7,150 nucleotides of DNA from Methanobacteriota archaeon. GTDB taxonomy: Archaea > Thermoplasmatota > Thermoplasmata > Methanomassiliicoccales > Methanomethylophilaceae. This document shows positions 1 to 6,786 of this stretch, in pieces. Position 1 is the stretch's first letter. Each line of letters opens with the position of its first letter. Below the pieces are notes generated by a model. That model was given only the letters and a program-made list of their open reading frames with translations. It had not been told where the DNA came from and made no database searches. Location of the stretch: NCBI GenBank assembly GCA_029574055.1, contig JAKQBQ010000011.1:1-7150 (forward strand). Direction: 5' to 3'. Position numbers and translations under genes: made by a program.

Positions 1-2265
1 CAGGAATACACACTCCTAAAATTCAAGCACGGGGACGAGTTCCTCATAGCCGCCACCCTCAGGCCTGAGACGGTGTACGGCCAGGTCTGCTTCTGGGTGA
101 ACCCCGACGTGGAATACACCAGGATAAAAAAGGAGGACGAGACATGGGTGGTCTCCAAAGAGGCGGCGGAGAAGCTCATGCTGCAGAAGGACGACATTGC
201 AATACTGTCCCCGGTGCACGGGAGGGACATGATCGGCTGGATGTGCGAGGCGCCGATGATCCACAAAGAGGTCCCGGTGCTCCCGGCATCGTTCTCCGAT
301 CCCAACGTGGGAAGCGGGCTGGTCACATCCGTCCCGTCGGATGCGCCGGACGACTGGATATCCTTGGAGGCCCTGAAAAAAGACCGCGCTTTCGCGGAAA
401 GCTACGGCCTCACCAAAGCGCTTGTTGACTCGGTCGTTCCCGTATCGATAATATCGATCGATGGATACGGCGAGTTCCCGGCCGAGGATATCATAAAGAG
501 AATGGGGATAACGCAGCCCGGCGACCCGAGGCTGGATGAGGCCAAGAAGCAGGTGTACAAGGACGGATACCACATGGGCAGCATGAAGGACACCTGCGGG
601 CCGTTCTCCGGCATGCGGGTGGAAGAGGCCAAAGACAAAATGAGGCAGGCCATGATCGATTCGGGCGAGGCCGAGCTGTTCTACGACCTTACGGAAGAAG
701 TTGTCTGCAGATGCGGGATGACGGTAAGGGTGAAGAGGATAGACGATCAATGGTTCATCGATTACGGGAACGAAGAGCTCACCGAAAGGACGAGCCGGCA
801 CTGCCTCGACATGGAACTCTACCCCCCGGAATTCAATGAGAACGTGCATTCGACGCTGAGGTGGTTCAGGGAGCGCGCATGCGTAAGGCAGGGCAACTGG
901 CTCGGGACAAGGTTCCCCTTCGATGAGAAGTGGATCATAGAGGCGATATCCGATTCCACCCTGTATCCGTTGTATTACGTCATATGCATGTATGCTAACG
1001 ACGGGAGGATATCCCCCGACAACATGACCGAGGAGTTCTTCGACTATGTGGTCTTAGGGAAGGGGGATATCGGCACAGTATCGAAGAACACCGGCATTCC
1101 CGAGGAGATCCTGAAGGAGATACGCGAGGACGTGAGATACTGGTATCCTCTGGACATTAACCTCGGCGGGAAGGAGCACATGACCGTGCATTTCCCCGCA
1201 TTCCTGTTCAACCACCGCGCGATCCTTCCCGACGATATGCAGCCGGGAGGCATCGTCGTCAATTGGTACATTACGGGAAAGAAGAGCAAGATATCCAAAT
1301 CAAAGGGGGGAGCGCAGCCGATACCCGGAGCGATGGAGCAGTTCGGCGTCGACACTCTCAGATTATATTACGCGCACATAGCGTCCATGTTCGTGGACGT
1401 CGAATGGAGCGAGGACAACGTCATGACGTACCGCCAGAGGCTGGAGAGGATAATGGGTACGGTCGAAGAGCTCCTTTCGTCCAAGAAGACCGATGAAAAG
1501 AAAGATGTGGACGAGTGGCTCTTGTCGAGGTTCAACAGCTATTCCGCTTCAATAAGGACGGCGATGGAGAAATATGATCTGAGGCAGATGGCCACCGCCG
1601 TGTATTTCGAAATGCTCAATGACATCAGGTGGTACGGAAGGAGAGGGGGGAAGAACAGAGAGACCATTGAAACCGTCATGAAGATATGGATCGCTTTCAT
1701 GACCCCTATCACCCCCCACGTTGCCGAAGAGCTGTGGAGCAAGGCCGGTTTTGAGTATCTCGTTTCATCATCGCAGCTGCCTGAGGCCGGCATGATATCG
1801 AGCTCGGCGGAATACGGGGAGGAGTTCATAAGGTCGGTGATGTCTGATGTCGCACAGATAAAGAAGGTGACCTCTGCAGACCCGAAGAAGATATTCCTCT
1901 ACACCTCGCCCGCGTGGAAGACAGGCATCATGAGGACCGGTCTGGAGATGATGGAAAAAGGCAGTCTGGATATTCCATCCCTCACAAAGATATGCATGGC
2001 GGATGAAGAGCTCAGAAAGAATGGGAAAGCTGTGTCCGAGTTCGTTAAAAAGACGGTCACCGATCTGACAAGATCCTCATCCGCTTCCAAGAAGGACCTG
2101 GTGGGGACGGACGAATATTCCCTTCTGTCCTCGGCAAAGGATTTCCTGAAGAGCGAGCTGGGAGCGGAAGTGGAAGTGTTCCAGGCAGACGGCGAAGGGA
2201 TATACGACCCGCAGAATAAGTCAAGAGCGGCGGTCCCGGGAAGGCCCGCCATTTATCTGGAATGA
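1..2265 (+). CDS. leuS: Leucyl-tRNA synthetase, archaeal type (5' end missing)
   Basis: This enzyme charges tRNA-Leu with leucine in the cytoplasm. The frame is open from base 1, so the gene starts outside the window; the GTG at 73 lies inside a conserved motif and is not a start. About 754 codons are present. Archaeal LeuRS is usually about 940-970 residues, so roughly the first 200, including the HIGH motif, are missing. Visible parts are the CP1 editing-domain motif TLRPETVYG (bases 55-81), the editing segment GSGLVTSVPSDAPDD (around 313-357) with its conserved Asp, a C-x-C-G zinc-like motif in CRCGM (around 706-720), WLGTRFPFDEKW (around 898-933), GGKEH (1165-1179), and the class I signature in the form KISKS (1288-1302). 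The anticodon-binding helical domain follows, and the C-terminal tail ends in GRPAIYLE, which I recall as typical of archaeal LeuRS. Both the synthetic and editing sites look intact. Stop is TGA. Identification is very secure. Confidence 0.97.
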   Translation, partial: QEYTLLKFKHGDEFLIAATLRPETVYGQVCFWVNPDVEYTRIKKEDETWVVSKEAAEKLMLQKDDIAILSPVHGRDMIGWMCEAPMIHKEVPVLPASFSDPNVGSGLVTSVPSDAPDDWISLEALKKDRAFAESYGLTKALVDSVVPVSIISIDGYGEFPAEDIIKRMGITQPGDPRLDEAKKQVYKDGYHMGSMKDTCGPFSGMRVEEAKDKMRQAMIDSGEAELFYDLTEEVVCRCGMTVRVKRIDDQWFIDYGNEELTERTSRHCLDMELYPPEFNENVHSTLRWFRERACVRQGNWLGTRFPFDEKWIIEAISDSTLYPLYYVICMYANDGRISPDNMTEEFFDYVVLGKGDIGTVSKNTGIPEEILKEIREDVRYWYPLDINLGGKEHMTVHFPAFLFNHRAILPDDMQPGGIVVNWYITGKKSKISKSKGGAQPIPGAMEQFGVDTLRLYYAHIASMFVDVEWSEDNVMTYRQRLERIMGTVEELLSSKKTDEKKDVDEWLLSRFNSYSASIRTAMEKYDLRQMATAVYFEMLNDIRWYGRRGGKNRETIETVMKIWIAFMTPITPHVAEELWSKAGFEYLVSSSQLPEAGMISSSAEYGEEFIRSVMSDVAQIKKVTSADPKKIFLYTSPAWKTGIMRTGLEMMEKGSLDIPSLTKICMADEELRKNGKAVSEFVKKTVTDLTRSSSASKKDLVGTDEYSLLSSAKDFLKSELGAEVEVFQADGEGIYDPQNKSRAAVPGRPAIYLE

Positions 2266-2267
2266 GG

Positions 2268-2801
2268 TCATTCCCATTTTTTATAGAGGTTATGGTCAAC
2301 CCCTGCCCGGTCAAGGCATTTCCCGACGATGAAGTTGACCATATCTTCCACCGAAGAAGGCTCCGAATAGAATCCCGGGTTCGCATCCATTATCACCACG
2401 CCGCACCTGGCAAGCTTCAGCTCGTTCTCCAGCATTATGGCGCTCTTGGGGGTTTCTCTCACAACGAGAATAATGCTCCTTCCCTCTTTGATGCATACCG
2501 ACACAGCCCTGGAGATCAGGGTGTCGGATATCCCGGATGCGAATTTCGCCACTGATGATTCGCTGCAGGGCGCAACGAACATATGATCGTATTGAAAAGA
2601 CCCAGAGGATATTGATGCGAAGAGGTCGTCATCCTCGAACACCTTGTCCGCCATGGCCTCGACCTCTTTAACAGACATGCCAGTCTCCCGCGGGATTATC
2701 ATCTTTCCCACTTTGGACATCACGAGTATCTTCTCGCCGGGGAGCTCCTGAAGCAGCCGTATGCCGTATATGCTTCCGGAAGCCCCGGTTATCGCTACCA
2801 C
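2268..2801 (-). CDS. ubiX: UbiX-family flavin prenyltransferase
   Basis: The family attaches a dimethylallyl group to FMN to make prenylated FMN, the cofactor of UbiD-type decarboxylases. The 177-residue protein has the usual family length. It shows the N-terminal flavin-binding motif ITGASGSIYG (residues 4-13), SSGSF (65-69), the PCS loop (78-80), the block SDTLISRAVSVCIKEGR (92-108), VVRETP (113-118) with the conserved Arg-Glu pair, and NPGFY (141-145). The tail DHNLYKKW is typical of archaeal members. The only start in the open frame is GTG at 2801, 13 bases after the aCPSF1 stop, so translation is probably coupled. The loop after PCS reads ESSVAKFASG where most homologues have MKTLAAIASG or similar, and the Asp usual in the RAADV motif is Ser here. 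No UbiD partner is in the window. Family assignment is secure; activity is inferred. Confidence 0.93.
   Translation of the reverse strand: MVAITGASGSIYGIRLLQELPGEKILVMSKVGKMIIPRETGMSVKEVEAMADKVFEDDDLFASISSGSFQYDHMFVAPCSESSVAKFASGISDTLISRAVSVCIKEGRSIILVVRETPKSAIMLENELKLARCGVVIMDANPGFYSEPSSVEDMVNFIVGKCLDRAGVDHNLYKKWE
2277..2282 (+). terminator. T-tract after leuS, possible archaeal terminator
   Basis: A run of six T starts 11 bases after the leuS stop codon. No hairpin precedes it. U-tracts on the nontemplate strand are the known termination signal in many euryarchaea, where aCPSF1 acts on them. The tract lies inside the 3' end of the oppositely oriented ubiX, so a leuS transcript ending here would overlap the ubiX coding region. 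Short T-runs occur by chance, so this is tentative. Confidence 0.35.
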
Positions 2802-2814
2802 TGACCTCAGCAGA

Positions 2815-4719
2815 TCACCTCAGCCTGATGGTCTCAAGATTGAGGGGCGCTTTCGTCTCGATGTTGAACTTCTTGTATATTGAGGATGCAAGATCGGTGC
2901 ACTTCCTGTCCTCGCCGTGGCCGATGACGATCCTATCCGGCCTCGGTTCGAGCGATGCAATGTATTTCATCAGCTGCTTGCGGTCGGAGTGGCCGGAGAA
3001 GCCGTCCACGGTCACACGGTTCATCAGTATGTTCAGGGGAATGGATTTTCCCTTGTGGTTGAGCGTTATGTCCTGGCGCCCCCTTTGAATGGTGCGGCCC
3101 ATGCTCCCTTCCGATTGATATCCGACGAACACCAGCGTGTTCTTGGGGTCGTCCGCCCATTCTCTGAAATATTCCATCACGGGGCCGCCGGACATCATTC
3201 CGCTGGTCGCCAAGACTATGCAGGAATCCGGGGAGTGGCATATCTCTTCCCTCATATCGGAGGTCTCCACTCTTCTGAAGATCGGAGACAGGAATGGGTT
3301 CTCGTTCTGCTGGAATATCTGGGTCCTGAGCTGGCTGTTGAGATATTCGGGGTATGCGGTATGGATCGCGGTCGCTTCCCATATCATCCCGTCAAGATAG
3401 ACGGGCATTGTGGGTATCTTGCCCGTGCGCATAAGCTCCTCTATGACCAGCATGACCTCCTGGGACCTTCCGACGGCGAACACAGGCACCAAAACTTTAC
3501 CTCCAAGCTCCGCCGCGTGCACAAGGATCTCCTTTATCTCCTCGGACGCGTCGACCCTTGAGGGCTGCATATCGTTGTGCCCTCCGTATGTGGACTCTAT
3601 CACAAGGGTCTCCAGCCTCGGGAACCTGTTGTTGGCGGGGTTGAAGAGCCAGGTCTTCTCGAACTTCGTGTCCCCGGAGAAAGCTACGTTATGCAGACCA
3701 TCCCCGATATGGAAGTGCGCTATCGCAGACCCGAGGATGTGCCCGGCGTTGTGGAACGTCAATCTGATATCGGGAGAGATGTCCGTGGTCTCGTTGTATT
3801 TTATTGTGATGGTGTGCAGTATCTCCTTACGGACATGCTGCGCCTCGTACTGCTGCTTCTTAGCCTCGCCGAATCCCAGTTTGATGTTGTCCAGCTGCAG
3901 AAGGGCCATGAGGTCCCTCGTGGGCGGGGTGCAGTACACCGGCCCTTCATAGCCGTATTTGAAAAGCGCCGGGAGCGTGCCGCAGTGATCGAGGTGCGCA
4001 TGGGTTATCACCACTGCGTCAATATCGCTGAGCGGCTGCACCTCGGGTATAGCGAAATATGGGGTGGCGTCGCTGCTTGGGTCGAGCCCGCAGTCGATCA
4101 GCACCTTGCTCTCTCTTGTGGTGAGCAGCGTTGCGGACCTCCCCACCTGCCTGAACCCGCCCATGGTGGTCATCCTGACCCACTGCTCCCCCTCCATCAT
4201 CGGCCTGACGAGCCTTCTCGCGACGTATTTCAGCATTTTGTGCCTGTCGTCGTGGTAGGTCCGTATGTATCCTCTTACGTCGGAGACCGTTTTCGATGGT
4301 ATGGGAGGGGCCCTGATGACCTTCACGTTCCATCCCGACTCCTTCTTTATGTCCGAGAGCAGCTGGCCTTCTTTGCCCAATACCTCGTTGGGGTTTATCG
4401 CCTCGATGATGGCCTCTCCCGTCTCCTCGATGAAATTGATATCGAATACCTCAGCGGACTCCGGTATCATGGACAGTATCTTCTCTCTCACTTTGTTGGC
4501 ATCGTCCAGGGTGGATGGGTCCGGTCTGATGTCAACTCTTCTTCTTAGGTTCTGAGCCAGGGTCCTCGGTATCTCATCGTTCCCGGAGAACTTGTCGTAC
4601 TCCTTCGTGTAGATGATGATGACGGAGCCCTCGAACTCTATCGCTGACACGTTCATATCCTTCGGCGTCAGCCTCTTTACTTCTTCCCTAAGGTTCTCAA
4701 ACACTTTATCGGGGTTCAT
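2815..4719 (-). CDS. fttA: aCPSF1/FttA, KH-metallo-beta-lactamase beta-CASP ribonuclease
   Basis: This is the archaeal homologue of the eukaryotic CPSF73 nuclease. It cuts RNA at U-rich 3' ends, can act as a 5'-3' exonuclease, and serves as a general transcription termination factor. The 634 residues match the usual length of about 635. Residues 1-140 form the two N-terminal KH-like domains, the second with a GKEG loop (115-118). The metallo-beta-lactamase core has HAHLDH (240-245), AGH (His327) and SGD (Asp350), the ligands for two zinc ions. The beta-CASP region has ESTYGG (375-380), FSGHSD (His577) and VIGHGE (His601). All catalytic residues are present. The ATG at 4719 is preceded by AGGA (plus-strand 4726-4729) six bases upstream. 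It lies 52 bases after psmB on the same strand with no convincing TATA box between, so co-transcription is likely. I recall psmB and aCPSF1 being adjacent in Methanocaldococcus and Methanothermobacter. Identification is very secure. Confidence 0.97.
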   Translation of the reverse strand: MNPDKVFENLREEVKRLTPKDMNVSAIEFEGSVIIIYTKEYDKFSGNDEIPRTLAQNLRRRVDIRPDPSTLDDANKVREKILSMIPESAEVFDINFIEETGEAIIEAINPNEVLGKEGQLLSDIKKESGWNVKVIRAPPIPSKTVSDVRGYIRTYHDDRHKMLKYVARRLVRPMMEGEQWVRMTTMGGFRQVGRSATLLTTRESKVLIDCGLDPSSDATPYFAIPEVQPLSDIDAVVITHAHLDHCGTLPALFKYGYEGPVYCTPPTRDLMALLQLDNIKLGFGEAKKQQYEAQHVRKEILHTITIKYNETTDISPDIRLTFHNAGHILGSAIAHFHIGDGLHNVAFSGDTKFEKTWLFNPANNRFPRLETLVIESTYGGHNDMQPSRVDASEEIKEILVHAAELGGKVLVPVFAVGRSQEVMLVIEELMRTGKIPTMPVYLDGMIWEATAIHTAYPEYLNSQLRTQIFQQNENPFLSPIFRRVETSDMREEICHSPDSCIVLATSGMMSGGPVMEYFREWADDPKNTLVFVGYQSEGSMGRTIQRGRQDITLNHKGKSIPLNILMNRVTVDGFSGHSDRKQLMKYIASLEPRPDRIVIGHGEDRKCTDLASSIYKKFNIETKAPLNLETIRLR

Positions 4720-4771
4720 ATGAAATCCTGCTTGTAATGCAATAATGTTGGAAGGTGTTTAGTGAAAGCGA

Positions 4772-5470
4772 TCAGTTGGGATAATTGAATCCGAGCTCCC
4801 CGCATCTGGCCTTGATCTGGTCCTGCGGTATCTCTTCATAGCCCTTCGGGCCGATGTAGGATATCAGCATGCCGTCCCCGGATGCGCTGTCCCTTCTCCT
4901 CGAGGAGTTGAGTGCCGTGATCGCGGCATCTATGGCTTCCTTCTTTGTCATGTTCTTCTTGTAGGAACCTTCCAGGGATCCCATGGCGATGGTGGAGCCG
5001 GAACCGATGGCGGTGAAGTCATCCTCGATGTACCCGCCTGCGGCATCTACGCTGAAGATGTGGCCGCCGGTGGTGTCGTACCCTCCGACGATCAGTCCGA
5101 GGTAGAACCCGTTGCGCATGACGTTGCCGACGAGCACGGCGGCAGCCTTCACGGACATGGGGGATCCTCTTTTCATGGAGTAAATGGCCACTTCGCTCTG
5201 TATGTACCTGACCACAAGCAGGGCGTCGCCGACAACGCCCGCGATGGTCATCCCGAGATTCTCGGAAAGGGGATACACTTTCTGGACATTGCTGTGGGCG
5301 ATGTAATTGCTCATGGTCGCCCTCTGGTCCGATGCCAGGATCACGCCGTCCTTTATCTTCATTCCAATGGTTGTCGTACCTGTCTTTAGGATCTCCTCGT
5401 TCCCTTCCGGAGACCTCTCAAGCGTTCTGATGGCTGTTGCCCCTGTATTGAATATATCCTCGTTGCTCAT
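4772..5470 (-). CDS. psmB: 20S proteasome beta subunit, N-terminal threonine peptidase
   Basis: This is the catalytic subunit of the archaeal 20S proteasome; its rings stack between alpha rings and degrade unfolded proteins in the cytoplasm. The chosen start, ATG at 5470, gives 232 residues and has AAGGGA (plus-strand 5477-5482) six bases upstream. The frame stays open for 218 more codons upstream, but that part runs antisense to the neighbouring gene and is not proteasome-like. The cleavage site is KTG|TTTIG, so Thr32 becomes the nucleophile Thr1 of the mature protein. Asp48 and Lys64 correspond to Asp17 and Lys33 of the active site. The distal motif RRDSASGDG (192-200) supplies the conserved Asp and Ser, and GSGS (156-159) the other conserved Ser. 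The propeptide is 31 residues, against 8 in Thermoplasma, and contains a second copy of the cleavage-site pattern. No alpha subunit or PAN gene is in the window. Identification is very secure. Confidence 0.97.
   Translation of the reverse strand: MSNEDIFNTGATAIRTLERSPEGNEEILKTGTTTIGMKIKDGVILASDQRATMSNYIAHSNVQKVYPLSENLGMTIAGVVGDALLVVRYIQSEVAIYSMKRGSPMSVKAAAVLVGNVMRNGFYLGLIVGGYDTTGGHIFSVDAAGGYIEDDFTAIGSGSTIAMGSLEGSYKKNMTKKEAIDAAITALNSSRRRDSASGDGMLISYIGPKGYEEIPQDQIKARCGELGFNYPN
5429..5461 (-). repeat. Propeptide copy of the proteasome cleavage-site motif (partner copy at 5366-5398)
   Basis: Residues 4-14 of the proteasome beta precursor (EDIFNTGATAI) resemble residues 25-35 (EEILKTGTTTI), which span the real processing site. 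The offset is exactly 21 residues (63 bases). Counted by eye over 13 codons, 27 of 39 bases agree. The position equivalent to catalytic Thr32 is Ala11, so the upstream copy could not act as a nucleophile. A short tandem duplication followed by divergence would explain both the similarity and the long propeptide; chance similarity cannot be ruled out. Confidence 0.5.
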
Positions 5471-5517
5471 TTTTTGTCCCTTCGCTGTAATGAAATGCAA
5501 CAAAATGCATCTGTAAG

Positions 5518-5548
5518 CATAACAGAGATGCTGTTTTCCCATAACAGA
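5518..5548. repeat. 9-base direct repeat in the psmB promoter region
   Basis: CATAACAGA occurs at 5518-5526 and 5540-5548, 22 bases apart start to start, about two helical turns. One copy sits between the psmB TATA-like box and its predicted start; the other lies at or just past that start. The inner copy also forms part of a perfect inverted repeat, AACAG-N5-CTGTT (5521-5535). The position suits a regulator-binding site, but no regulator can be named from the sequence. Confidence 0.4.
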
Positions 5549-5553
5549 AGCTA

Positions 5554-5562
5554 TTTTAAATA
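5554..5562 (-). promoter_or_regulatory. TATA-like box, probably for psmB
   Basis: Read on the minus strand the sequence is TATTTAAAA, preceded by an A-rich AATAAAG that would suit a BRE (TFB site). A start about 25 bases downstream would fall near 5530, giving a psmB leader of about 60 bases. The box is nearly symmetric and could also be read on the plus strand as TTTTAAATA, which would leave a leader of about 90 bases for the solute-binding-protein gene; the nearer box at 5623 fits that gene better. Confidence 0.5.
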
Positions 5563-5622
5563 CTTTATTAGGGAACGGCTTTTTTCCCACTCGGTTCAAA
5601 ACAGGATCATGAATAGGATTAC

Positions 5623-5630
5623 TATAAATA
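5623..5630 (+). promoter_or_regulatory. TATA box for the solute-binding-protein gene
   Basis: TATAAATA is a good match to the archaeal TATA consensus. Transcription would begin about 25-30 bases later, near 5650, leaving a leader of about 25 bases that contains the ribosome binding site at 5665 and the ATG at 5676. Spacing makes this the best plus-strand promoter in the divergent region. Confidence 0.6.
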
Positions 5631-5637
5631 TCACAAA

Positions 5638-5663
5638 GATGTATATTGGTTGGAAGATACATC
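5638..5663. promoter_or_regulatory. Perfect 7-12-7 inverted repeat at the predicted transcription start, possible operator
   Basis: GATGTAT (5638-5644) and ATACATC (5657-5663) are exact reverse complements separated by 12 bases. The centre is near 5650, which is where transcription from the TATA box at 5623 should start. A dimeric repressor bound here would block initiation, as is common for metal-uptake genes. It could instead form a weak AT-rich RNA hairpin, but if transcription starts near 5650 the left arm would not be in the RNA, so a DNA operator is the better reading. Confidence 0.45.
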
Positions 5664-5664
5664 C

Positions 5665-5669
5665 AGGTG
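5665..5669 (+). promoter_or_regulatory. Ribosome binding site fixing the start at 5676
   Basis: AGGTG lies six bases before the ATG at 5676. The frame also opens at a TTG at 5646, but that codon has no such site and would probably fall at or upstream of the transcription start, so the ATG is preferred. Confidence 0.7.
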
Positions 5670-5675
5670 TTAATA

Positions 5676-6755
5676 ATGGAAAACAATCGGAAAAAGACAG
5701 CCGCTATCGCAGCTGTGATAATCGTTATTATCATTGTAGCTGCCGCAGCCTTTGTGGTGCTGTCTAAAGATAATGAAAGGATCGGCATAACTGATGGGAC
5801 CGGGAGGATCGTCAATATCGAATCCTCAGACAGGATCGCGACAACTTCTGCGATAGTGACAGAGATAGTTTGCGGATTGGGGGGGTACTCCAAACTCGTG
5901 GGCGTCACCGATGACGACAGATTCGACGTAGATGAATCCATCCTGGGAGTCTCCGACGATGGGTATCCCAAGTCTGTATTAGATGGGATAGAGAACGGCA
6001 CGATCGTCAACTTCGGAGGCATGTACACCATCTCCGCAGAAGCCATACTGTCTGCTGAACCCGACATGGTCATAATGGGAGGGTACTTCAACAACGATTC
6101 GACGATATCACAGCTGGAGGCCATGGGAGTCGCTGTCGTAGTGCTCTATCATGAGGATTCTTTGGACAGCATTTATCTCAACATCGAATTGGTAGGCAAA
6201 GCCATCGGGAAGGAATCCGAGGCCAAAGCGCTTGTTGACAAAATGAAGTCTGCCATAGGGAAGATCGTCGATTGGACGGAATCCCTTGAAGTCGAACCGC
6301 CGAGCGTGGCAATGTATATAGGATACGGACATGAATACGGCTCATTCGCCTGCGGAAACGAATACCTCATGGGAACCCCGTTGATGGAAATGCTGGGAGG
6401 GACCAACGCATTCAGCGACCTTGACGAATTGTATGCGGCCGTTACCACAGAGGCTCTCGTCAGCGCAGATCCGGATGTGATCATTGATTCCTATCCGGTG
6501 TCCGCCTCTGTATTGAATGCAATAAAGACCGATCCTGTGGCTAAGAGCATCTCCGCTGCTGAGAATGACAGGATCTACGGCACATTCGGTTCTTCTTATT
6601 CTGCCTTCTCGGCGACCTCGCAGGGATTCGTGAACGCGGTTGCATTAACCGCGATGTTCATGTACGAAGACCAGCTGGATTTCGAGTTGGAGCACTACAT
6701 GGGCAGCGACTACATGGAATATCTCGATCTGTTCTGGGAACAGATCAACTCTTGA
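5676..6755 (+). CDS. ABC-transporter substrate-binding protein, BtuF/FhuD-like, membrane anchored
   Basis: This looks like the extracellular receptor of an ABC importer for iron-siderophore, cobalamin, haem or another metal chelate (class III periplasmic binding fold). The 359-residue protein begins with MENNRKK, then a hydrophobic helix at about residues 8-29, then the binding domain. The first lobe shows RIVNIESSDRIATTSAIVTEIVCGLGGYSKLVGVTDD (about 44-80), the usual opening of this family, and later AEAILSAEPDMVIMGG (121-136). A long linking helix follows (about 163-200), then the second lobe with TTEALVSADPDVIIDSYP (257-274) and NDRIYGTF (297-304). There is no lipobox cysteine in the N-terminal segment, so it is probably held by an uncleaved signal anchor. 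No permease or ATPase gene is next to it in this window. The ligand cannot be told from the sequence. Expression is probably regulated, given the inverted repeat at its promoter. Confidence 0.88.
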   Translation: MENNRKKTAAIAAVIIVIIIVAAAAFVVLSKDNERIGITDGTGRIVNIESSDRIATTSAIVTEIVCGLGGYSKLVGVTDDDRFDVDESILGVSDDGYPKSVLDGIENGTIVNFGGMYTISAEAILSAEPDMVIMGGYFNNDSTISQLEAMGVAVVVLYHEDSLDSIYLNIELVGKAIGKESEAKALVDKMKSAIGKIVDWTESLEVEPPSVAMYIGYGHEYGSFACGNEYLMGTPLMEMLGGTNAFSDLDELYAAVTTEALVSADPDVIIDSYPVSASVLNAIKTDPVAKSISAAENDRIYGTFGSSYSAFSATSQGFVNAVALTAMFMYEDQLDFELEHYMGSDYMEYLDLFWEQINS

Positions 6756-6786
6756 AAAACAGGTGCTCACGCACCCTCTTTCTTTT
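6755..6786. terminator. Two-sided hairpin terminator between convergent genes
   Basis: GGTGC (6762-6766), a four-base loop TCAC, and GCACC (6771-6775) form a perfect 5-bp GC-rich stem. On the plus strand it is followed by a pyrimidine-rich stretch ending in TTTCTTTTA (6779-6787), which suits termination of the solute-binding-protein gene. On the minus strand the same stem is followed after two bases by TTTTT (plus-strand A-run 6755-6759), which suits termination of the gene at 6811. It sits in the 55-base space between two converging stop codons. Confidence 0.6.

Noticed and set aside
73..75. GTG at 73 as the start of the leucyl-tRNA synthetase.
   Set aside because: It falls inside the conserved TLRPETVYG editing motif, and the frame is open to base 1 with family-like sequence, so the gene is truncated by the window edge.
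16..849. A 277-codon open frame on the minus strand opposite leuS.
   Set aside because: It is antisense to the conserved editing domain of leuS, with His- and Val-rich composition and no recognisable motif.
3577..4548. A 323-codon open frame on the plus strand opposite aCPSF1.
   Set aside because: It is fully antisense to a highly conserved gene, and its composition (many His, Val, Arg, Pro) is typical of a codon-bias shadow. No recognisable domain.
4720..4771. Possible separate promoter for aCPSF1 in the 52-base gap after psmB.
   Set aside because: I see no convincing TATA box on the minus strand; only weak AT-rich stretches are present, so co-transcription with psmB is simpler.
5577..5612. 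GGTTCAAAA after a T-run looks a little like a tRNA T-loop.
   Set aside because: No acceptor, D or anticodon stems can be formed around it, so it is not a tRNA gene.
5471..6124. The proteasome reading frame stays open 218 codons upstream of its start, giving an apparent 450-residue protein.
   Set aside because: The extra part is antisense to the solute-binding-protein gene and crosses both promoters. The ATG at 5470 has a good ribosome binding site and gives a normal proteasome subunit.
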